The notes under the pieces were generated by a model. The model searched no databases and had not been told where the DNA came from. It saw only the letters and a list, made by a program, of their open reading frames with translations. Positions 27,948 through 35,181 of a DNA stretch of 35,181 bases are shown here, piece after piece. A program made the translations under genes and the position numbers. Source of the DNA: Chara braunii (taxonomy: Eukaryota; Streptophyta; Charophyceae; Charales; Characeae); the NCBI GenBank assembly GCA_003427395.1, contig BFEA01000124.1:2406938-2442118 (forward strand), given 5' to 3'. Each line of letters begins with the position of its first letter. Within the stretch, counting starts at the first letter, position 1.

Positions 27948-29600
27948 ATGAAGAAGGTAGAGTAATGAGAACCCGTGGTCAAGTGGAAGAAAAACGGTAG
28001 CAGATGTTGGGTCGTCTTCACCAACTTCTCACTAAACTGCACGATGTTAGGCCAGACGCTGAGCAATGTCTTCACAGGCAATTCGATCTGTGTGCTGCAG
28101 AAACCGAACTTTCAAGGGTTGAAATTGTTGTGCAAATGTTGGAGATCGGCGGTAGAGTGCAACACATGATTTATCGAGGACGAATGACCCTCGATCACTT
28201 TGTCACTGAGCAGTTTGCGAAGATAGCTGGTGGTGAGGTCTAAGAAAAAAGGAAAGGAGAAGCAAGCGAGAGTAAAAAAAAACATGAACTGGCAGAAGAG
28301 ATAATGAACGACACAATTAAGCAGTTGCAAACTGCATTAGAAGCATAATTGAAGAAAAAGGAAAAATACCAGAGGCAGTGAAGAACGCAAGACAACAGGC
28401 AATGAAAGTATAAGAGATAAAACAAAAATTTCATATGGTGGATTCAGAAACTGACATAGTGTCTATCCTGCAAAATATGATGGCTTACCTAGCACACCTA
28501 GAAATCAAGATTGATCATTTGACCGCACAATTACAAACGGTGACTAGATAAGTACAAGGAAAAAACAAGGTTGTGCATGAAGAGGTAGTTGAGGAAAGAA
28601 AAGAAAACAAAAAGTCTTAGGAAAAGTTGATGAGAAAACGTCATGAAACCCCGACAAGAAAAAAAATGAGCCCGTTAAGAAAGAAGCCCCGGAAAAGGAA
28701 GAAGGGGACTCGAGAAACCGAAAAAGAAAAAAAATGTTCAAATGAAATCCTATGATTTACTTACAACAGCAAAAGAGGGGAACACTCGTTGTTATGGATT
28801 GTCGAGGTCCTGACGTATTCTGTGGGACTATTCCAATGGTGGAGGACAGTCAAGTTGCGTGCTCCACCTCTTGTCTAGGAGAAGTTGCAAATAGAGGGTA
28901 CAGTCTGAGGTCAATGCCGCTGACTTTGAAAATATAGGTGAGTGGGCAAAGACCATGACTTTGTGAGAATTCCTTCAGAAAATCAAGGAGCGATTCCTCG
29001 ACAAAACAGCGGCTGATAAGACCTTTGACGAACTCACCACTATAAGCGAGAAGCGTTGGTCCGCTATCAATGCTTTATCGTGTGAAGTGGATCGTCTGTT
29101 GCTGGTACCTGGGTTGAACCCACAGGATAACCATGTTCTGTTTATCTACTCGCTTGCACTACCTAAGCCCATACGAGGACAACTTGTGACTGAGGCAAAG
29201 TCTGGTAAATACAATTACGAACAATTCCGCAATCTCACGCTGTAGAAGAATAAATAACAACGCAGGTGAAGGGAACGTACGTGACCGTTGTAAAGGGTGG
29301 GCAAACAAGTGGGTACAGGAACGGGAAATGAGTCTTGTGGAAGCAAAAGTGACAGGAACACACACTCATCGTCTTCGACGCCCCTCGAAGGGGCAGGGGG
29401 CGAAGTAAATGGCGGTGGTGAGTCCAGAAAGGGTGACATTACTATCATGGTGGCCAAGAAGGGTGACACGAACCAAAATGATGGATTTAAGAAGAGGAGG
29501 CCACGCTCCTTCCCGGAGCATCGTGACATTGCTTCTGGTAGGCGCTGAAAGAGGATGAGTCTAACCCATACGGAATGGCAGGAACAAATGAATATTAGTT
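27948..29600 (+). pseudogene. gag: Gag of the chromovirus, many stops
   Basis: Coding-like pieces in the sense direction. A helical N-terminal part (28004-28240) reads LGRLHQLLTKLHDVRPDAEQ. Lys-rich stretches follow (28240-28740). A capsid-like part (28970-29246) reads KIKERFLDKTAADKTFDELT and PGLNPQDNHVLFIYSLALPK. The last is typical of retrotransposon Gag (hydrophobic-x-LP-x-x-[IL]R). Stops and frame changes break it repeatedly. The zinc knuckle is not recognisable. Confidence 0.6.
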
Positions 29601-29689
29601 AGTTTGAAATATGGCACTGAGGGGCAAATTATTGCATGGTGTCCCCTCATTCGTAACCTAAATGGGAGCAGCCAGTAGGAGTAGCATCT

Positions 29690-30237
29690 GCTCCTAATAA
29701 GTTGGCGGGTTTAGACAAAGGTAAGGCAACGACAACCTCTTGCAACCGCCCAACTCACAAGGTAGATAATGACTCTTCTTCGGCTCATCACCATGACCAG
29801 CCTGAAAATGTTTCGTGCTTTGTCTCACTTGTGATTTCCTTGATGAACGTGGTTGTGAACTCATTGCATTACGAAGTTCATGGGGTAAGAAAGTGAAGTC
29901 CAAGGGCGAGTTAATGATTGTTGACATAGAGATTGCGCATACACGAGTACGTGCTTTGTTAGATCCCGGGTCTTCGCGGTCTTATATATCACAAAAGACA
30001 ATTCGCAAGTTGCATCTTGGAATGAGAGTTCAAGACCTTTTGAGACTTATCACGTCTATGTTTGCCGACAGGAGCACAATAATTGTCTCTCAGTTTGTGG
30101 ATTGTGTGAAATGTTATTTTCGCACTAAGGCCAGAAAAAAAATATTTCATAAAGTCACATTCCGTGTAGAGAATAATTTGCCCTTTGACTTGATTTCAGG
30201 TATGAGGAAGTCGACTCGGAAATCAAGCTTAAATTAA
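29690..30237 (+). pseudogene. Aspartic protease of the chromovirus
   Basis: The open frame 29815-30237 contains VRALLDPGSSRSYISQKTIRK, the retropepsin active-site loop with D-P-G instead of D-S-G, followed by the expected strand residues and LPFDLISGM, where most families have D-[VL]-I-L-G-x. It joins gag upstream through a frame change near 29810. It would cleave Gag-Pol in the particle. Confidence 0.75.
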
Positions 30238-30539
30238 ATTAAAGGATGAAAATTTCAAAATGGAATTTGATTAAATCGTTTTAGAAGTCTAGTTTCAACT
30301 CATCACTGTCTTTCTGTTGTATAAGACTACTGATTTTTCAAAGTTACTGTATCGTCGCGAAAAAGAAGTTGGCACATAATCTAATAATAGTACTCGCCAA
30401 ACGAGTATGTAAATGCTCTTCGTCTTATCCTCCTTCTATTGATAAACTACTCGATGAAAATAAGGATTTGCAGACTAAATCAACGGAAGTACCTGACCGT
30501 GTTATAAACACATAATTGAAATAATTTCAAGAAGTAAGA

Positions 30540-31240
30540 TTCTCGAAGAGCCGATTCACCGAATGTCTCCAAAGGAATCAGAAGACTTGAAAAAACAATT
30601 GCAAGAACTTACTGACAAAGGATGAATTCGACAAAGTTTATCTCCCTACAGTGCACCTGTCTTATTTGTGCCTAAAAAGGGAGGAGAACTTATATCGTGA
30701 ATTGACTAACGAGAACTGAATTTTGTAACTACTAAGAAAAATATTTTCGGAATCCTCGTATCGATGATTTTCGCGATCAACTACAGGATTGCAAGAACTT
30801 CAGTAAGATTGATATGAAGTTAAGATACTACTAGATTGAGGTGGCACCTGAATACCAATACAAGACGACGTTCAAGACAAGGTATGAGCACCATGAGTTT
30901 ATTGTTATGCCCTTTGGCTTAACTAACGCCCCTGCAATCTTTCAGAGGTCTATGAATGAACTGTTTAGATAATGGATAAATCAATTTGTAGTGGTATACC
31001 TTGACGACATCCTTGTCTGAAGTAAGACGTTGGAAGACCACGAGAGACACCTTCGAATGTTTTTAGATAAATTAAGAAAAAGTAAGTATATGTTGAACTC
31101 TATCAAGTCATAGTTTGTTGTAAGTATATGTTGAACTCTAACAATTCATAGTTTGTTAAGTCTTAGACACTCCATCTTGGACACATAGTCAATGAAGAAT
31201 GATTAAGGTCTGAAGGGGGAAAAAAATCAAATTCAATCAG
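30540..31240 (+). pseudogene. pol: Reverse transcriptase of the chromovirus
   Basis: Recognisable in order: HRMSPKESEDLKKQLQEL, SPYSAPVLFVPKKGGEL, NFSKIDMKLRYY (first catalytic Asp), [20 protein letters not shown] and VVYLDDILV (YLDD codons 30997-31008). At least six in-frame stops, several of them TGA or TAG where the family has Arg (CGA), Gln (CAG) or Trp (TGG). A roughly 40-bp tandem duplication lies at about 31084-31160 (AAGTATATGTTGAACTCTA twice). Confidence 0.88.
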
Positions 31241-31357
31241 AGATTGACCCAGGCGGAGACTGTCACTAAGTTACGATCTTTCTAATAATTTGCTAGCTAC
31301 TATAGGAAGTTCGTGAAAAACTTATCCCTGGAACAAAGATTATGAGTCCACGTTTAA

Positions 31358-31740
31358 GAAGTTAAAACACACACTAACTCATTATCATGTCTTGAATATT
31401 ATTGATTCATCACTTCCTTTCATTGTTACAACTGATGTTAGTAAGTTTGGGATTGAGGTTGTTCTACAAGAGCATGGCAGAAAAGGCTATAGACCTATTG
31501 AGTTCATGTCTAAAGGTCTTTCATCTCATAAGGTAACTTAGTTGAAGCACTGGACACATGGAAACACTACTTGCTCGAAAGACACTTCACGGTTTACTCA
31601 AATCACTCAACCCTGTAGTAGATCAAAACTCAACCACGACTCTATGACAAGTTATTTGATTTTGAGTAGAAAATCATTAAGTAAAAGTTCAACATTATTG
31701 TTGATGCTTTGTCCAGACGATCAAGTTTCTTTGGTATAAT
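31358..31740 (+). pseudogene. pol: RNase H domain of the chromovirus
   Basis: PFIVTTDVSKFGIEVVLQEH holds the first catalytic Asp and RPIEFMSKGLSSHK follows. After a frame change comes TWKHYLLERHFTVYSNHSTL, where Asn (codon 31601-31603) replaces the usual Asp of the T-D-H motif. VDALSRRSSF supplies the last Asp. It would degrade RNA in the RNA-DNA hybrid. Confidence 0.8.
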
Positions 31741-31859
31741 TGTTACCTACCTTGACATCAGAAATAAGCTGAAGGACTAACTATGTAAATGGTATGTTGG
31801 GGATTCGATCTTGAGCCCTATCATCCAAATCCTTCAGAAAAACCCTGAACTTTTTTTTT

Positions 31860-32510
31860 TTAATACCAAATGACTGATGGCGTGCTCTTCTTTATCGATC
31901 AAAACGAAGAAAGCATTTGCATTCCTCATAGAAAAGACATCAAAAGTATGGGTATTGGGGAATGTCATGATATCGAGGGGCACTTCAGGTTTAAGAAGAC
32001 GTATGCTAATGTGAGAGAGACTTTTGAATGAAGAAGAATGAAAGAGAATGTGCTAACCTATGTGCGAACCTGTCTTGTTTGCCAAAGGAACAAACCCTCT
32101 AATGAGAATCCGTTGGGACTACTACGACCACTACCTATTCCGAGTGAACCAGGTGAGTCAATCTCGATTGACTTCCTGAGTCTCATCAAGAATCGAAATG
32201 AGAATAGTCAGGTAATAGTAATTGTTGACAAATTTTTTAACTATGCAATGTTCATTCCTTTACCATCAGAAGCTAGAACGTAACTCGTCATCCATAAGTT
32301 TCAGATACGTTAGGTTTCTGAGTATGAATTCACGAAAATTATCCTTTCTAAGAGGGATGTGCAGTTCACAGGCCTACAATGGCGAAAACTAATGAAAGCG
32401 TATGACACGAGGTTGACCATGACACCCCGAAACGAATGGACAAACAAAGCAAATGGACAGACTATGCCAACAACTTTTGCGAATGTATATAAGGCCAAGT
32501 CAAATTGATT
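31860..32510 (+). pseudogene. pol: Integrase zinc finger and catalytic core of the chromovirus
   Basis: GECHDIEGHFRFKKTYANVR and YVRTCLVCQRNK form the HHCC finger. ISIDFLSLI has the first catalytic Asp and SKRDVQFTGLQW the second. The glutamate expected in QTERVN is absent (GQTMPTTFANV). Stops at several sites (for example after ETFE and after SEART). Confidence 0.8.
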
Positions 32511-32559
32511 GAGATGAGAACTTACCCAAAATAGCAAGTGCATACAACAATAGTGTTCA

Positions 32560-33253
32560 TACCGTTACTGACGGAACACCTAACAGACTTTACAAAGGTT
32601 GGAAGCTGAGACATCACATTGATGCTTTGACTAGGGAACATGTCCAACGACTGCCCCTAAGAACAAAATTTGCAATTTTGTACAAACAATACATAGTTAG
32701 AGTAAAGGAAATAATCCAAAAAGACCCAACTTCAAATGATAGGACAAGCAAACAAACATCGTCAACCATCTCAGTCCAAAGAAGGGGACTTGGTTTGGGT
32801 GAAGTAAAAAAAGTTCCCTTAAAGAGAATATGTCTAAAAAATTGCTACCTATCTACTATGGACCCTGGAAAGTTCTCAAGGTGGTAGGGGACGCAGACAA
32901 CCCATCATATTGACATTCTCCCTCACCTCAAGACATATCTTGTCTTTCATGCTTCCAAACTGTTGCCATACATCGAAGGCCACGAGTTTCTCAACCGACA
33001 ATCCATATTTCCTCCCTCTATGAATGGAGGTTACGAAGTTGAATGAATATTGGAACATGGATATTTTTCCACAGATGGCAGGGGAAGACCGTAGAAGCAA
33101 CACAAGGTAAAGTTCAAAACTCAACCTATATCAGAGTCGAAATCAAGATGGTTCACTAAGAAAAAGCTTCAACCTACTGCACCCGATATTGTCGCTGCAT
33201 ATGAGCGTGGCTTAAAAGAGACCGAGCCTAAAACAAAAGTTTCTGCGATGTAA
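32560..33253 (+). pseudogene. pol: Integrase C-terminus (GPY-like) and chromodomain-like end
   Basis: TMDPGKFSRW and, in the next frame, HLKTYLVFHASKLLPYIEG represent the Y-G-P-x-K-V-L region and what follows it. The final part YEVE, ILEHGYFSTDGRGRP, KVKFKTQPISESKSRWFTKK and LQPTAPDIVAAYERG has the layout of a chromodomain (E-x-I-L, [YV]-K-W/F-x-G, S-x-W). The coding frame ends at TAA 33251-33253, 22 bp before the 3' LTR. Chromodomains direct such elements to marked chromatin. Confidence 0.7.
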
Positions 33254-33275
33254 CTCGAAATTGGGCTTGATGGAA

Positions 33276-34292
33276 TGCAATAACTCATCTCAAAGCATGC
33301 AATAGTCGTGGGCTATGGGTCGTCATTCTGGTCTAAGGGCCGGAATAGGGGTCACCGGCCACGCCCAAGTCATGAAAATTGCCTTAACGAAGGTCTGCTA
33401 TTGTGGGATACTCGAAGCAAGGCCTAATATTGTCCTTCAGATGTCCAACATGCGACAGTTAAACTAGGAAAGTCAAAGGTCAACAACAACTCGAAAATTC
33501 AAGCTCACGAGTCAAAGTTAACATAGATTAATCCCAGGCCACCGATCAGACACACACACTTGGTTGTTTGAAGGTATCTGTCAAGAATCAAGTCGAAGTG
33601 AGATCTGCAACTGTATGGGACCCAGGCCATTGGGTACAAGTCAATATGGGTCATCGTATTTGAGAGACCAAAGGCTGGTCAATCGGAGTCAACACTATAT
33701 GTTGACCCAACCCCTGTTGACCGACATTCAGTCTTGCATTTGCTTCGTGACGTTGGTTGATGCTCGCTTGATGTCGGCTTAACGTTGGCACTAAGTAGAT
33801 GCGACGACGTGAGACTGCTACTGCTTGGGTGTTGGCGTCTTCTCTGTCTACGGTCCCAGCTGGACACTTGATTAGGCTGACATAACTCTCGCCACACAGT
33901 CTATGACATTGATGGGATGCAGGTGAGGAGGAGGAGGATTAGGGTTGTGAGATTGGTTGATCGTAAGGAAAACTTACTTGTCTACGTTCGTGTCAACATT
34001 GCGCATTGTTGTTCGTCTTAAGAAGAGTGTCATGGTGTGTCAAAAAAGACTTTCTGTTGATGTGGCGAGCAGGGGATGCTCAGGAGTGGGCTAGTGGGGG
34101 AGATCTATCTGCTGATTGATGGGTACTTTCTCTTTCACTCTTTAAGTCTCGTCTCCCTCCCATCTGCCTCTTCTCTAGTCACGAGACATTGGGCTACTAA
34201 ATTACATGTATGATTTCAGAGACATTGAAACTGCGCTAAGACATTTTGTTTTCTAATATTGACGAGCTTTCCATTTGACTTGGTTGATTGCA
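33276..34292 (+). mobile_element. 3' LTR of the chromovirus
   Basis: 1017 bp, TGCAATAACT...GATTGCA. It is shorter than the 5' LTR partly because the GTTGGCTTG tandem array is reduced (33749-33790). Confidence 0.88.
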
Positions 34293-35032
34293 ATGTGAAG
34301 CTGACAAAACCACCAAAAGACCAAATGCCACTAGGGGATAGGCATTCAAGGGAGGAGCAAGGAAGCCGATCACCTCAGCGTATCTCTGACTGGCTGATGT
34401 GACAATAGGGATGCTGGACAGACTATCTATAGCCAACAATTCAACTCTGTTAGAAGACATGCTATCTCAAAGTTGCATTGGTTCAGAGAGACATAAAGTA
34501 TCATATACCATGTAAAGGGAGGAGGTAGGGGAACGGGAGGCAAGCTTGCCTACTCAAACTGGAATAAGCATAGGTGATAGAACCAGCCCCCGAAACTGAC
34601 ACAACAATGGGCTGTTAGCTAGGCAAATGGGGGAAAGCAGAACAACCAACCTGTTTCCAATTCTCTTGTTAGAAACTACGGGATTTGTGTATACTATCAC
34701 TTATAGAAGACATCCGTGGGTGCTATCACTTACAACAGGCATTCAAGTAGGCAAGCACCTCAACCTGATGGATATTTCTACCTGCCAAACTCGTTCTTAG
34801 TAGGAGGACTCTGCAGCTTGCCGGTACTTCAAGTACATGTCAGTTCAGACAAATCGCGATGTGATGTATGTCTGATGAATGGGTTGAAGTATAACACTAC
34901 TTAGAATTTTTCAGAATCTGGTTCCAATTCCCCTAGCAGCAGTCATGAGTTTTGTGTGTACCATCATTTAATTAATGGCGTTGTCAAGCGCATCGACTCC
35001 CATATTTTTTGCAAAGGCGAGAGTCAGTGTTG
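34293..35032. other. Flanking DNA, no gene recognised
   Basis: No domain resemblance in any frame. A diverged repeat of about 53 bp occurs at about 34651-34705 and 34918-34970 (CTG-TTCCAATTC ... TTTGTGT). Confidence 0.5.
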
Positions 35033-35181
35033 TCACGCGGGGATCCCCGGGGCCCAAGCCGGGGTGGGGGTTTCACCCCCGCAACCCCGCCGCCGGCATC
35101 CCCGACCCCCGGCCCCTCCAAATTAACCCCGCACGTGCCCCACCCCCGCACCACCGGCCCCCGCCCCGCAACCCCGCCCCC
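35033..35181 (+). repeat. GC-rich dispersed repeat, copy 2, cut by the window end
   Basis: Begins GTTGTCACGCGGGGATCCCC and continues with C-rich blocks. It matches the reverse complement of the copy at 27190-27622. Confidence 0.75.

Larger units (their letters stand above)
25536..34292 (+). mobile_element. Old Ty3/gypsy chromovirus, complete but decayed
   Basis: LTRs 25536-26641 and 33276-34292 are direct repeats with perfect 6-bp inverted ends TGCAAT...ATTGCA. Between them are a tRNA-Met-like primer site, gag, protease, RT with YLDD, RNase H, integrase and a chromodomain-like end, all in plus-strand order. The LTRs differ by about 10% in the part compared by eye, and every coding part has several stops, so it is much older than the giant element. 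No clean target-site duplication: left flank AATGC, right flank ATGTG. Confidence 0.9.

Noticed and set aside
25531-34297. Target-site duplication of the chromovirus
   Set aside because: Flanking pentamers AATGC and ATGTG do not match, so it cannot be claimed.

Overview
The window is repeat-dominated nuclear DNA of a green plant or streptophyte alga. A decayed plastid psbC fragment, plant-style Ty3/gypsy retrotransposons and a plant-type tRNA-Asp primer site support this. A charophyte such as Chara is my best guess, inferred from the style of the pol proteins and not verified. I see no intact host gene, rRNA, tRNA or CRISPR array.

Region 1 (1-20826) is one giant Ty3/gypsy LTR retrotransposon on the minus strand. 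Its 5' LTR is 15866-20826 (about 5 kb, TGTCG...CGACA ends). Its 3' LTR is cut by the window start, and only the last 2069 bases are present. Reading right to left, the order is: LTR; 18-nt tRNA-Asp primer binding site (15845-15862); leader; an array of about nine same-strand ORFs (15408 to 9179); gag (9160-7122); protease (about 6890-6067); reverse transcriptase, RNase H and integrase (5856-2452); 3' LTR. If the left LTR is full length the element is about 23.7 kb. The ORF array before gag is the most novel part. Most of its ORFs look like paralogues sharing a core PR[A/G]...P motif, and successive ORFs overlap by 4-20 nt or lie within a few nt, like a bacterial operon. Many carry one nonsense codon or frameshift, so this copy is decaying. 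One large pol ORF of 946 codons is still open.

Region 2 (20827-25535) holds flanking DNA: a Ser/Thr-rich ORF ending at a good splice donor, an AT-rich stretch, the psbC fragment joined directly to a degenerate LINE-like reverse transcriptase, and a C-rich proline-coding tract.

Region 3 (25536-34292) is a second, older Ty3/gypsy element on the plus strand, a chromovirus. Its LTRs are about 1.1 and 1.0 kb and differ by roughly 10%. It has a tRNA-Met-like primer site and gag, protease, RT, RNase H, integrase and chromodomain remnants, all riddled with stops. A GC-rich repeat sits in its leader, and an inverted copy of that repeat begins at 35033 near the window end.

Assembly warnings: two perfect 38-bp Nextera mate-pair junction adapters are embedded at 17723-17760 and 27224-27261, each flanked by a direct repeat, and there are Ns at 18115-18128 and 18282. 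The structure next to these points is not trustworthy.
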